Origin: Piscinibacter sp. HJYY11
GTDB taxonomy: Bacteria; Pseudomonadota; Gammaproteobacteria; Burkholderiales; Burkholderiaceae_C
Direction: 5' to 3'
Length of the DNA: 64,000 nucleotides
NCBI RefSeq assembly: GCF_016735515.1
Contig: NZ_JAERQZ010000001.1
Span: 2,778,746-2,842,745, forward strand
Under the pieces are notes generated by a model. The model had not been told where the DNA came from and ran no database searches. It worked only from the letters and a program-made list of their open reading frames with translations. Below are positions 9,690-18,149 of the stretch, one piece after another. The first letter of the stretch is position 1; each line of letters opens with the position of its first letter. The translations under genes and the position numbers were made by a program.

Positions 9690-9746
9690 TGCACATCGCA
9701 CACCGGGCCTGCTGGATTTCATGCACCCACCGATGAAGGACATGCG

Positions 9747-9759
9747 GAACGCTTCGTTC
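9747..9759. promoter_or_regulatory. Short inverted repeat before the dioxygenase gene
   Basis: GAACG-CTT-CGTTC is a perfect 5-base dyad about 60 bases before the start codon of the TauD-type gene, in the 129-base gap after kup. The part GCTTCGTTC recurs at 14546-14554 in the next regulatory region of the sulfur cluster. An operator is possible, but the dyad is short. Confidence 0.25.
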
Positions 9760-9818
9760 GGCTGAGCGGGGCGGGCGCCTAAGCTGGCCAGCCCGCATTG
9801 CGCCGTTCCGCTTTCCGC

Positions 9819-10700
9819 ATGTCCACACTCGCCGCCTCGCCCACCCGCACGCTGCAGATCCGCCCGCTGCACGCAGCGCTCGGCGCCGAGGTGCTGGGGC
9901 TGGACCTCTCGCAGCCGCTGGCCGACGACGACTTCCGCCGCATCCACCGCGCGCACCTCGACCACCATGTGCTGGTCTTCCGCGACCAGCGCATCACGCC
10001 CGCGCAGCAGATCGAGTTCAGCCGCCGCTTCGGCCCGTTGCAGATCCACGTGCTGCGCCAGTTCCAGCTGCCGGGGCACCCGGAGATCCTGGTCGTCTCC
10101 AACATCAAGGACGACCAGGGCCAGCCCATCGGGCTGGGCGATGCCGGCCACTACTGGCACTCCGACCTCTCCTATAAGGAGAAGCCGAGCCTCGGCTCGA
10201 TGCTGCATGCGCAGGAGCTGCCGGCCGAGGGCGGCGACACGCTCTTCGCCAACATGCACCTCGCGTGGGACACGCTGCCCGCGCATTTGAAACAGGCGGT
10301 GCAAGGCAAGCGTGCCAAGCACTCCTACCTCGCCAAGTACGAAGCGCTGCGCGCGCGCAACCCGTGGCGGCCCAAGCTCACCGAGGCGCAGATCGCCGAG
10401 GTGGCCCCGGTGCTGCACCCCATCGTGCGCACGCACCCCGAGACCGGCCGCAAGGCACTCTTCGTCAGCGAGCATTTCACGACACGCATCGAAGGGCTGC
10501 CCGACGATGAGAGCCAGGCCCTGCTCGGCGAGCTGTTCGCGCACAGCGTGAAGCCCGAGCACCTGTACCGCCATGTCTGGCAGGCGCACGACATGGTGTT
10601 CTGGGACAACCGCTCGCTGATGCACCTGGCCGCCGGCTGCCCCGATCACCTGCGCCGCCGCCTCAACCGCACCACCATCGAAGGCGACGTGCCGTTCTGA
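9819..10700 (+). CDS. TauD/TfdA-family Fe(II)/2-oxoglutarate dioxygenase
   Basis: This 293-residue protein starts at ATG 9819; an upstream TTG in frame lacks support. The iron triad is visible: His114 and Asp116 in HYWHSDLSY, and the distal His269 in LMHLAAG. Downstream Arg residues (RRRLNRTTI) bind 2-oxoglutarate. Members hydroxylate the carbon next to a sulfonate or ether and release sulfite or phenol. A sulfonate-type ABC importer follows 25 bases downstream, so desulfonation of an imported organosulfonate is likely. Whether the substrate is taurine or another compound cannot be seen. Confidence 0.93.
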   Translation: MSTLAASPTRTLQIRPLHAALGAEVLGLDLSQPLADDDFRRIHRAHLDHHVLVFRDQRITPAQQIEFSRRFGPLQIHVLRQFQLPGHPEILVVSNIKDDQGQPIGLGDAGHYWHSDLSYKEKPSLGSMLHAQELPAEGGDTLFANMHLAWDTLPAHLKQAVQGKRAKHSYLAKYEALRARNPWRPKLTEAQIAEVAPVLHPIVRTHPETGRKALFVSEHFTTRIEGLPDDESQALLGELFAHSVKPEHLYRHVWQAHDMVFWDNRSLMHLAAGCPDHLRRRLNRTTIEGDVPF

Positions 10701-10725
10701 TTTCTCCCGTCCACAAGGAACCCTG

Positions 10726-11736
10726 ATGTCTCCCATCCGCCGCGGCCTGGCCGCCCTGGGCCTCGCCCTGCTGTCTGCCACCCTCGCCCTGCCCGCACGC
10801 GCCGAAGGCACGCTGCGCATCGCCGAGCAGTTCGGCATCGTCTACCTGCTGCTCAACGTGGCGCAGGACCAGCAGCTGTTCGAGAAGCAGGGCAAGGCGG
10901 CCGGCCTCGACCTCAAGGTCGAGTTCGTGAAGCTCTCGGGCGGCGCGGCGGTGAACGAAGCGCTGCTCGCCGGCTCCATCGACATCGGCGGCGCGGGCGT
11001 GGGCCCGCTGCTCACGCTGTGGGACCGCACCCACGGCAAGCAGAACGTGCGCGGCGTGGCCTCGCTCGGCAACTTCCCGTACTACCTGACCAGCATCAAC
11101 CCCAAGGTGAAGACGATTGCCGACTTCACCGACGCCGACCGCATCGCGCTGCCGGCGGTGGGCGTGTCGGTGCAGTCGCGCGTGCTGCAGCTCGCCTCGG
11201 CCAAGCTGTGGGGCGACGCGCAGTACAACAAGCTCGACCGCCTGCAGGTCGCGCTGCCGCACCCCGAGGCCACCGCCGCCATCATCAAGGGCGGCACCGA
11301 GATCACCGCACACTTCGGCAACCCGCCTTTCCAGGAACAGGGCCTGGCCGGCAACAAGGCCGCGCGCATCGTGCTCAAGAGCTACGACGTGCTGGGCGGC
11401 CCGTCGTCGGCGACCGTCCTCTACGCGACCGAAAAATTCCGCAAGGAGAACCCGAAGACCTACAAGGCCTTCGTCGACGGCCTGGCCGAAGCCGCCAGGC
11501 TCGTGCGCGCCAACCCCGAGCTCGCGGCCGACATCTTCATCCGTACCAACAAGTCGAACATCGACCGTGCGCTGCTGCTGTCGATCATCAAGAGCCCCGA
11601 GGTTGAGTTCAAGCTTGCGCCGCAGAACACCTACGCCCTGGCCGAGTTCATGCACCGCGTGGGCGCGATCAAGAACAAGCCGGCCTCGGCGAAGGACTAC
11701 TTCTTCGACGACGCCCACAACCAGTCGGGCAGCTGA
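10726..11736 (+). CDS. SsuA/NitT-type ABC transporter substrate-binding protein
   Basis: This 336-residue periplasmic protein has a signal peptide (LAALGLALLSATLALPARAEG). The mature part begins LRIAEQFGIVYLLLNVAQDQ, and the body has the NMT1/SsuA-like fold pattern, with GGAAVNEALLAGSIDIGGAGVG as the ligand-lobe motif. It should bind a sulfonate or related anion and deliver it to the ATPase and permease encoded directly downstream (spacing 1 base to the ATPase gene). A TauD-type dioxygenase gene lies just upstream. The ligand is inferred. Confidence 0.9.
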   Translation: MSPIRRGLAALGLALLSATLALPARAEGTLRIAEQFGIVYLLLNVAQDQQLFEKQGKAAGLDLKVEFVKLSGGAAVNEALLAGSIDIGGAGVGPLLTLWDRTHGKQNVRGVASLGNFPYYLTSINPKVKTIADFTDADRIALPAVGVSVQSRVLQLASAKLWGDAQYNKLDRLQVALPHPEATAAIIKGGTEITAHFGNPPFQEQGLAGNKAARIVLKSYDVLGGPSSATVLYATEKFRKENPKTYKAFVDGLAEAARLVRANPELAADIFIRTNKSNIDRALLLSIIKSPEVEFKLAPQNTYALAEFMHRVGAIKNKPASAKDYFFDDAHNQSGS

Positions 11737-11737
11737 A

Positions 11738-12601
11738 ATGAACGCCCAGGCCTTGCGCAGCGCCTTGCCCGCCGCCGATGACACGGCGCCGCGCACGCGC
11801 GAGGGCGACTCACGAGACGCCACGCTGGTGCCGGTGCCGCAGCAGGCCCTGCTGCAGGTCGATGGCCTGACCCTCGAGTACGTGACCGGCGAGCGCGTGG
11901 TGCGCGCCACCCACCGTGTGAGCTTCGACGTGCACCGTGCCGAACGCTTCGTGCTGCTCGGCGCCTCGGGCTGCGGCAAGTCGTCGCTGCTGAAGGCGGT
12001 GGCCGGCTTCCTGCCGCCGCGCGAAGGCGAGATCCGACTCGAAGGCGCGGCCGTGCGCGAGCCGGGGCTGGACCGCATCGTGGTGTTCCAGGAATTCGAC
12101 CAGCTGCCGCCATGGAAGACGGTGCTGGCCAACGTGATGTTCCCGCTCGTCACCGGCCGCAAGCTGCCCAAGGCCGAGGCACGCGACCGGGCGCTCGATG
12201 CCTTGCGCAAGGTGGGCCTCGCCGACTTCGCCCACGAATACCCGCACCAGCTCTCGGGCGGCATGAAGCAGCGCGTGGCGATTGCCCGCGCGCTCGCCAT
12301 GCAGCCCAAGGTGCTGCTGATGGACGAGCCCTTCGCCTCGCTCGACGCGCTCACGCGCCGGCGCATGCAGGAGGAGCTGCTCGCGCTGTGGGAGGAGGTG
12401 CGCTTCACGCTGCTCTTCGTCACCCATTCGATCGAAGAGGCGCTGGTGCTGGGGCATCGCATCGTGGTGCTCTCACCCAGGCCGGGGCGTGTGCGCGCCG
12501 AGCTCAACGCCCACCAGTTCGGCCTGCACAGCGTGGGCGGCGCCGACTTCCAGGCGCAGGCGCACCGCATCCACGACCTGCTGTTCCACGAGACCCCATG
12601 A
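11738..12601 (+). CDS. SsuB/TauB-type ABC transporter ATP-binding protein
   Basis: This 287-residue ATPase has Walker A GASGCGKSS, Q-loop VVFQEFDQLPPW, signature LSGGMKQRVAIARALA, Walker B VLLMDEPFASLD and the switch His in VTHSIEEA. The first about 45 residues before LLQVDGLTLEY are an unconserved extension. The start at 11738 follows the binding-protein stop by 1 base. It energises import through the next gene's permease, whose ATG overlaps this stop. Confidence 0.94.
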   Translation: MNAQALRSALPAADDTAPRTREGDSRDATLVPVPQQALLQVDGLTLEYVTGERVVRATHRVSFDVHRAERFVLLGASGCGKSSLLKAVAGFLPPREGEIRLEGAAVREPGLDRIVVFQEFDQLPPWKTVLANVMFPLVTGRKLPKAEARDRALDALRKVGLADFAHEYPHQLSGGMKQRVAIARALAMQPKVLLMDEPFASLDALTRRRMQEELLALWEEVRFTLLFVTHSIEEALVLGHRIVVLSPRPGRVRAELNAHQFGLHSVGGADFQAQAHRIHDLLFHETP

Positions 12602-13470
12602 GCACGCTCTCGCCCCCGATCCGGCCCGAGGTGGAGCATGTGCTGCCACCGCTCGACCACGACGCCGCGCCCGAGCGGGTGCTGCCACCGCTCAAGCGAC
12701 TGTGGCAACGTGGCGCGGTGCGCAAGGGGCTGATCCTCGTCGTGCTGGCCGCGCTGTGGGAGGCGGTCGCCCGCATCGCCGCCAACGAGCTGCTGCTGCC
12801 CACCTTCAGCCAGACCGCACGCGCCTTCGCCGACGGCATCACAAGCGGCGAGCTCATCGACAAGGCCAGCATCTCGATCGCGCTGCTGCTGCAAGGCTAT
12901 GCGCTCGGCATCGTGGCGGCATTTGCGCTCACCGCCTTGGCCGTGTCGACCCAGATCGGGCGCGACCTGCTGTCCACCCTCACCTCGATGTTCAACCCGC
13001 TGCCGGCGATCGCGCTGCTGCCGCTGGCGCTGCTGTGGTTCGGGCTCGGCAAGGCGAGCCTCGTCTTCGTGCTCGTCCACTCGGTGCTGTGGCCGCTGGC
13101 GCTCGCCACCTACAGCGGCTTCCAGGGCGTGCCCGAGACGCTGCGCATGACGGGGCGCAACTACGGCCTGCGTGGGCTGCGCTACGTCGTCTTCCTGCTG
13201 GTGCCCTCGGCGTTGCCGGCCATCCTCTCGGGCCTGCGCATCGGCTGGGCCTTCGCCTGGCGCACGCTGATCGCGGCCGAGCTCTTCTTCGGCGCGTCGT
13301 CGGGCCGCGGGGGCCTGGGCTGGTACATCTTCCAGAACCGCAACGAGCTCTACACCGACCGCGTGTTCGCCGGTCTCGCGAGCGTGATCCTGATCGGCTT
13401 GCTGGTGGAGACGCTGGGTTTCGACACGCTCGAGAAAGCGACCGTGCGCCGCTGGGGCATGCAGCGCTAG
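12598..13470 (+). CDS. SsuC/TauC-type ABC transporter permease
   Basis: This 290-residue inner-membrane protein has about six hydrophobic segments and the BPD_transp_1 EAA-like loop (GVPETLRMTGRNYGLRGLRY). The N-terminus is a hydrophilic, proline-rich extension of about 45 residues. ATGA overlap with the ATPase gene. Its stop codon shares the four bases CTAG (13467-13470) with the stop of the convergent oxygenase gene, leaving no intergenic space. Confidence 0.94.
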   Translation: MSTLSPPIRPEVEHVLPPLDHDAAPERVLPPLKRLWQRGAVRKGLILVVLAALWEAVARIAANELLLPTFSQTARAFADGITSGELIDKASISIALLLQGYALGIVAAFALTALAVSTQIGRDLLSTLTSMFNPLPAIALLPLALLWFGLGKASLVFVLVHSVLWPLALATYSGFQGVPETLRMTGRNYGLRGLRYVVFLLVPSALPAILSGLRIGWAFAWRTLIAAELFFGASSGRGGLGWYIFQNRNELYTDRVFAGLASVILIGLLVETLGFDTLEKATVRRWGMQR

Positions 13471-14471
13471 CCGTCGACCGCCTTCTTCAGGTCAGGGAAC
13501 ACCTTGCCCACCTTCGCCGTCACGTAGTCGCCATACGTGCCCTGAAAGGCCTGCAGGTTGGCGCCGTCCCAGCGCCGGCCGCTGTCGTCCACGCCCGGGC
13601 CGCTGCCGGGCACGGGCTGCACCACGGTGTCGAAGTCGGGGTCGAAGAAGAGCGGGATCGACAGCCGGTCGCGCCCGCTGGTGTTGATCGCCACGCGGTG
13701 CGGCAGCGAGCGGTAGCGACCGCCGGTCATGCGGTCGAGCATGTCGCCGATGTTGCACACGAAGGTGTTGGCGATCGGCGGGGCCTCGACCCAGCCGCTG
13801 TCGGTTCGCACCTGCAGGCCGCCCACGTCGTCCTGCCACAGCATGGTGAGCAGGCCGTAGTCGGTGTGCTCGCCCACGCCCCATTGCGCGGTGGACTCCT
13901 TCGGCACCGGGCGGCTCGGGTAGTTGAAGAGGCGCAGCAGGAGCAGCGGGTCGGCGGTGCCGTGCTCGGCGAAATAACGCTCGGGCAGGCCGAGGCCCAT
14001 CGCCAGGCCGCGCATCAGCGCCTGGCCGAGCTGCGACATCGCGTCCAGGTACGAGAGCACCGTCTCGCGCAGGCCTTCCACCTGCGGCCACAGGTTCGCG
14101 CCGTGGAGGATCACGCCCTGCTGCACGCGCGGGTGCTCGGGGCCGAGCTCGCTGCCGAGGTAGAGGCCTTCCTTCCAGTCGGGCCGATTGGAGGTGAGCT
14201 CGCCGCCGAGCGGGAAGAAGCCGCGCCACGCGCGACCGCCGGCCGACATCGGCGTCTTCATCTTCTCGGCTTCGGGCAAGGCGAAGAAGGTGCGCGAGAG
14301 CAGCACCAGCCGCTGCACCAGCTCATCGGGCACGCCGTGGTGGGCGGCGTAGAAGAAGCCGAGGCTCCGGGCCGCCGCATCGAGCTCGCGTGCGACCTGC
14401 GCACGGGCGGCGGCTGGTGCGCTCGGGTCGACCAGCGCGCTCACATCGATCACGGGCAAGGCAGTCGTCAT
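13467..14471 (-). CDS. Isopenicillin-N-synthase-like Fe(II)/2-oxoglutarate oxygenase
   Basis: This 334-residue protein has the DIOX_N start (LPVIDVSALVDP, GFFYAAHHGVP) and the catalytic 2OG-Fe(II) domain. GEHTDYGLLTML gives the HxD pair, LPHRVAINTSGRDRLSIPLFFDPD gives the distal His, and the RLSIP segment is the R-x-S 2-oxoglutarate anchor. ATG 14471 is chosen; an open extension to 14579 crosses the promoter region and has no family match. It is the only minus-strand gene within the sulfur cluster and is divergent from the SfnB-like gene, so it may be a second organosulfur-processing oxygenase. The reaction is unknown. Confidence 0.9.
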   Translation of the reverse strand: MTTALPVIDVSALVDPSAPAAARAQVARELDAAARSLGFFYAAHHGVPDELVQRLVLLSRTFFALPEAEKMKTPMSAGGRAWRGFFPLGGELTSNRPDWKEGLYLGSELGPEHPRVQQGVILHGANLWPQVEGLRETVLSYLDAMSQLGQALMRGLAMGLGLPERYFAEHGTADPLLLLRLFNYPSRPVPKESTAQWGVGEHTDYGLLTMLWQDDVGGLQVRTDSGWVEAPPIANTFVCNIGDMLDRMTGGRYRSLPHRVAINTSGRDRLSIPLFFDPDFDTVVQPVPGSGPGVDDSGRRWDGANLQAFQGTYGDYVTAKVGKVFPDLKKAVDG

Positions 14472-14497
14472 GCCGCGATTCTCATCGTGATCGATTG

Positions 14498-14520
14498 ACC
14501 TTGTCTGTTCACCTTGTCTG
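14498..14520 (+). promoter_or_regulatory. Tandem ACCTTGTCTG repeats in a divergent promoter region
   Basis: Two perfect copies of ACCTTGTCTG start at 14498 and 14511 (13-base period) in the 116-base gap between the oxygenase gene (minus) and the SfnB-like gene (plus). TTGACC at 14495 overlaps the first copy and could be a -35 element, with TGAATT at 14519 as a weak -10. The arrangement fits a regulator binding at the promoter. The regulator is not known. Confidence 0.4.
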
Positions 14521-14587
14521 AATTGCGCAGAACCACAAACGTTTTGCTTCGTTCCCAGCAGCGAGGTCGACGGGAACACTGCATGCC

Positions 14588-15802
14588 ATGTCTCTCGTCA
14601 TCCCACTCCCTCGCCACGAGCTCACCGACGAGGCCCCCGCCTCGCCGCCGGTGCACCACACCGTCGAGTCGCTGGCCCAGTCGCTCGCCGCCACCGCGGT
14701 GGAGCGCGACCGCGCCGGCGGCCACGCCGCCCACGAACGCGAGCTGATCCGCGCGAGCGGCCTGCTCACCCTCACCATCCCCAAGGCCCACGGTGGCCAG
14801 GGCGCCGACTGGGCCACGATGTACCAAGCCCTGCGTCGCCTGGCCGAAGTGGACAGCGCGCTCGCGCACCTGTTCGGTTTCCACCACCTGCAGCTCGCGG
14901 GCGTGCGTCTCTACGGCACGCCCGACCAGCAGTCGCGCCTCCTGCGGGACACGGTCACGCAGCGCTGGTTCTGGGGCAACGCGCTCAACCCGCTCGACAA
15001 GCGCCTGCGGGCCACCGAGGTCAACGGCGGCTACCTCCTGCACGGCACGAAGAGCTTCGCCTCGGGCTCGGTGGGCTCCGACCAGCTCACCGTCTCGGCC
15101 TGGCACGAGCCCACGCAGAGCCTGCTCATCGGTGCCGTGCCCACGCGCCGCGACGGCGTGAGCGTGCAGGCCGACTGGGACGCCTTCGGCCAGAAGCAGA
15201 CCGACAGCGGCAACGTCGACTTCCACGAAGTGCTGATCGGCCACCACGAGGTGCTGCAGGCGCCCGGCACCACGCCCACGCCGAAGGCCACGCTGCGATC
15301 GCAGGTGGCGCAGCTCGTGCTCGTGAACCTCTACCTCGGCATCGGCCTCGGCGCCTTCCACGAAGCCCGCCGCTACACGCGCGAAGAAGCCAAGCCCTGG
15401 TTCGCCTCGGGCGTGACGCACTCCAGCGACGACCCCTTCGTGCAGCAGCGTTATGCCGAGCTGTGGCTGCGCCTGCGCCCCGCCATCGCACTCGCCGACA
15501 CCGCCGCCGCGCTGCTCGATCAGGCCTTCCGCCGCGGCGACGAGGTCACCGCGCGCGACCGTGGCGAAGTGGCCATTGCGGTGGCCGAGGCCAAGGTGCT
15601 CGCGCACCGCGCAGGCGTGGAAGTGAGCTCGCAGCTCTTCGAGCTGACCGGCGCCCGCTCCACCTCGGCCCGCTACGGCCTCGACCGCTTCTGGCGCAAC
15701 GTGCGGGTGCACACGCTGCACGACCCCATCGACTACAAGCTGCGCGACATCGGCCGCCACGTGCTGACCGGCGCGTGGCCTGAACCGACGGCTTATTCAT
15801 GA
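14588..15802 (+). CDS. SfnB/DszC-like acyl-CoA-dehydrogenase-fold flavoprotein
   Basis: This 404-residue protein has the acyl-CoA dehydrogenase fold: an N-terminal helical part, a middle beta domain (FWGNALNPLD, GTKSFASGSVGSD) and a C-terminal type-2 domain ending with HTLHDPIDYKLRDIGRHVL. That HTLHDP ending is characteristic of the DszC/SfnB branch, flavin-dependent monooxygenases of sulfur acquisition, rather than fatty-acid dehydrogenases. It probably uses reduced FMN from a reductase encoded elsewhere. Its stop overlaps the start of metN (ATGA), coupling it to methionine-type uptake. The substrate is unknown; an organosulfur compound is likely. Confidence 0.88.
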   Translation: MSLVIPLPRHELTDEAPASPPVHHTVESLAQSLAATAVERDRAGGHAAHERELIRASGLLTLTIPKAHGGQGADWATMYQALRRLAEVDSALAHLFGFHHLQLAGVRLYGTPDQQSRLLRDTVTQRWFWGNALNPLDKRLRATEVNGGYLLHGTKSFASGSVGSDQLTVSAWHEPTQSLLIGAVPTRRDGVSVQADWDAFGQKQTDSGNVDFHEVLIGHHEVLQAPGTTPTPKATLRSQVAQLVLVNLYLGIGLGAFHEARRYTREEAKPWFASGVTHSSDDPFVQQRYAELWLRLRPAIALADTAAALLDQAFRRGDEVTARDRGEVAIAVAEAKVLAHRAGVEVSSQLFELTGARSTSARYGLDRFWRNVRVHTLHDPIDYKLRDIGRHVLTGAWPEPTAYS

Positions 15803-16623
15803 GCACCTTGTCGATCGTCGAGCCTTCCATCGCCATTCGGCTGGAGGGCGTGTCCAAGCGCTTCGTGCTGCCCAACGGCGAGCCCTTCGAGGCCGTGCGC
15901 AACGTCTCGCTGCAGGTGCGCAGCGGCGACATCTACGGCTTGATCGGCACCAGCGGTGCCGGCAAGTCCACGCTGCTGCGGCTGATCAACCGGCTGGAGC
16001 AGCCGGACAGCGGGCGTGTCTTCGTCGGCGGCAGCGAGATCACGGCGCTGGGCAAGCGCGAGCTGCGCGCCGCGCGGCAGACCATGGGCATGGTGTTCCA
16101 GCAGTTCAACCTGCTGCAGAACGCGACCGTGTTCGACAACGTCGCCTTTCCCCTTCGCATCCATGGCAAGTGGGCCTCGGGCGAGATCTTCCGCCGTGTG
16201 CGGGAGTGCCTGCACATCGTGGGACTGAGCGACAAGATCGACAGCCACCCGGCGCAACTCTCCGGCGGCCAGAAGCAGCGCGTGGCCATCGCCCGCGCGC
16301 TCGCGACCGACCCGCAGGTGCTGCTGTGCGACGAGCCCACCTCGGCGCTCGACAGCGAGACCACCCGCTCGGTGCTCGACACGCTGCGCGACATCAACCA
16401 GCGCCTGGGCGTGACCATCGTGATCGTGACGCACGAGCTCGCGGTGGTTCGCGCACTGTGCCGGCATGCGGCGGTGATCGAGCGCGGCGAAGTGGCCGAA
16501 GAGCTGGCGCTGCATGACCCGCAGCTCTCGCCACGCACCGCGCTCGGCCGCGAGCTGGCGCAACAGGTCGCGCAGGCCGACGTGCGCGACGAACTGGCGC
16601 GACTGGAGGCGGCGTATGCCTGA
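15799..16623 (+). CDS. metN: MetN-type ABC ATPase without the C-terminal NIL domain
   Basis: This 274-residue ATPase has the MetN N-terminus (VSKRFVLPNGEPFEAVRNVS), Walker A GTSGAGKST, signature LSGGQKQRVAIARALA, Walker B LLCDEPTSALD and VTHELAV. E. coli MetN has about 343 residues, the last about 95 forming the NIL domain that binds methionine and shuts the importer. Here the protein stops shortly after the ATPase core (ELARLEAAYA), so that brake is absent. It overlaps the SfnB-like gene upstream by 4 bases and metI downstream by 8 bases. Confidence 0.92.
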   Translation: MSTLSIVEPSIAIRLEGVSKRFVLPNGEPFEAVRNVSLQVRSGDIYGLIGTSGAGKSTLLRLINRLEQPDSGRVFVGGSEITALGKRELRAARQTMGMVFQQFNLLQNATVFDNVAFPLRIHGKWASGEIFRRVRECLHIVGLSDKIDSHPAQLSGGQKQRVAIARALATDPQVLLCDEPTSALDSETTRSVLDTLRDINQRLGVTIVIVTHELAVVRALCRHAAVIERGEVAEELALHDPQLSPRTALGRELAQQVAQADVRDELARLEAAYA

Positions 16624-17296
16624 GTGGTGGCCTGACCTGTCGAACATCGTCGCCATCCTCCCCGAGCTGTGGTTGGCCACCGGGCAGACATTCGTGATGC
16701 TGGGCATCGGCCTCTCGGCCGCGGTGCTGCTCGGCGGGCCGCTCGGGGTGCTGCTCTTCCTGCTGGGGCCTGGACAATCGCTGCACCGGCCGGCGCTCTT
16801 CAATGCGCTGAGCTGGGTGGTGAACACCGTGCGCTCGTTCCCGTTCATCATCCTGCTGGTCGCGCTCGTGCCCTTCACCCGCGTGATCGCCGGCACCTCC
16901 ATCGGGCCGGTGGCGGCCGCGGTGCCGCTGTCGTTCGCCGCCATCCCCTACTTCGCGCGCCTGGTCGAGCAGAACCTGCGCGACGTGCCACGCGGCGTGA
17001 TCGAGGCGGCCCATGCCATGGGCGCCAGCGAGCTGCAGATCGTGTCGCGGGTGCTGCTGGTCGAGGCGCGCTCGGGCCTGGTGCTCGCGCTCACGGTGCT
17101 TGCGATCAGCTTCCTCTCCTACTCGGCCGTGGCCGGCGTGGTGGGGGGCGGCGGCATCGGCGACCTCGCCATCCGCTATGGCTACTACCGCTTCCAGACC
17201 GACGTGATGGTGCTCACCGTGGCGCTGCTCGTCGTGCTGGTCCAGATCATCCAGTTCACCGGCAACCACCTCGCACGCCGACTCGACAAACGCTAA
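16616..17296 (+). CDS. metI: MetI-type ABC transporter permease
   Basis: This 226-residue inner-membrane protein has five hydrophobic segments and the MetI motifs NTVRSFPFIILLVALVP, GPVAAAVPLSFAAIPYFARL and the coupling loop EAAHAMGASELQI. GGGGIGDLAIRYGYYRFQ near the C-terminus is typical of MetI. The start lies 8 bases inside metN. It forms an importer with MetN and the MetQ-like protein encoded next. Confidence 0.95.
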   Translation: MPEWWPDLSNIVAILPELWLATGQTFVMLGIGLSAAVLLGGPLGVLLFLLGPGQSLHRPALFNALSWVVNTVRSFPFIILLVALVPFTRVIAGTSIGPVAAAVPLSFAAIPYFARLVEQNLRDVPRGVIEAAHAMGASELQIVSRVLLVEARSGLVLALTVLAISFLSYSAVAGVVGGGGIGDLAIRYGYYRFQTDVMVLTVALLVVLVQIIQFTGNHLARRLDKR

Positions 17297-17310
17297 GGAC
17301 CTCTCTTTCC

Positions 17311-18144
17311 ATGTTTCCTTTCATGCTTCGCCGTTCGCTCATCATCGCCACGCTCGCCGCCATCACCCTCGCCTCGCAGGCCCACGCCCAGCAGAAGAAG
17401 GAGCTCGTCTTCGGCGCCACCGCCGGGCCGTACGCCGACCAGATCAAGCTCGGCATCAAGCCGCTGCTCGAGAAGAAGGGCTACAGCGTGAAGGTGGTCG
17501 AGTTCAACGACTACATCCAGCCCAACCACGCGCTGGCGCAAGGCGCGCTCGATGCCAACGCCTTCCAGCACGAGGTGTACCTGAAGAAGTTTTCCACCGA
17601 GCACAAGCTCGCGCTGAGCGAGCTGCTCAAGGTGCCCACCGCGCCGATCGCGCTCTACAGCAGGAAGCACAAGACGCTCGACGTGAAGGAAGGCGCACTC
17701 GTCGCCCTGCCCAACGACCCGACGAACGCCGCCCGCGCGCTGGTGGTGCTGCAGGAGATCGGCTGGGTGAAGCTGAAGGAGGGCACCGACCCGATCCGCG
17801 CCTCCGAGAAAGACGTGGCCGTGAACATCAAGAAGATCAAGCTCGTGCCCATCGAAGCGGCGCAGCTGCCGCGCTCGCTGGGCGACACCGACTACTCCTT
17901 CGTCAACGGCAACTTCGCGCTCGCCTCGGGCCTGAAGCTCACCGAAGCGCTGGTGCTCGAGAAGACCGGCCCGACCTACCAGAACCTGGTGGCCGTGCGC
18001 ACCGCCGACCGTGACGCCGCCTGGGCGAAGGACATCGCCGAGGCCTACCGCTCGAAGGAATTCCTCGCCGTCACCGAGAAGCACTTCGCCGGCTTCGTGA
18101 AGACCGACTACCAGCAGGCGCTCGGCGCCGCTGCAGGGCGCTGA
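17311..18144 (+). CDS. metQ: MetQ/NlpA-family substrate-binding protein
   Basis: This 277-residue protein has a signal peptide ending AHAQQ, so it is cut by signal peptidase I. There is no lipobox Cys, unlike E. coli MetQ. The mature part shows LVFGATAGPYADQI, VVEFNDYIQPN, DANAFQHEVYL and IEAAQLPRSL, all family hallmarks. It should bind methionine or an oxidised or derivatised form. It follows metI after 14 bases and precedes the flavin monooxygenase gene by 5. Confidence 0.94.
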   Translation: MFPFMLRRSLIIATLAAITLASQAHAQQKKELVFGATAGPYADQIKLGIKPLLEKKGYSVKVVEFNDYIQPNHALAQGALDANAFQHEVYLKKFSTEHKLALSELLKVPTAPIALYSRKHKTLDVKEGALVALPNDPTNAARALVVLQEIGWVKLKEGTDPIRASEKDVAVNIKKIKLVPIEAAQLPRSLGDTDYSFVNGNFALASGLKLTEALVLEKTGPTYQNLVAVRTADRDAAWAKDIAEAYRSKEFLAVTEKHFAGFVKTDYQQALGAAAGR

Positions 18145-18149
18145 AGCAC

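Noticed and set aside
7521..10838. An open frame of over 1,100 codons on the minus strand across kup and the dioxygenase gene
   Set aside because: It lies opposite well-supported plus-strand genes and its translation is Arg/His/Ala-rich without any domain; long antisense frames are typical in GC-rich DNA.
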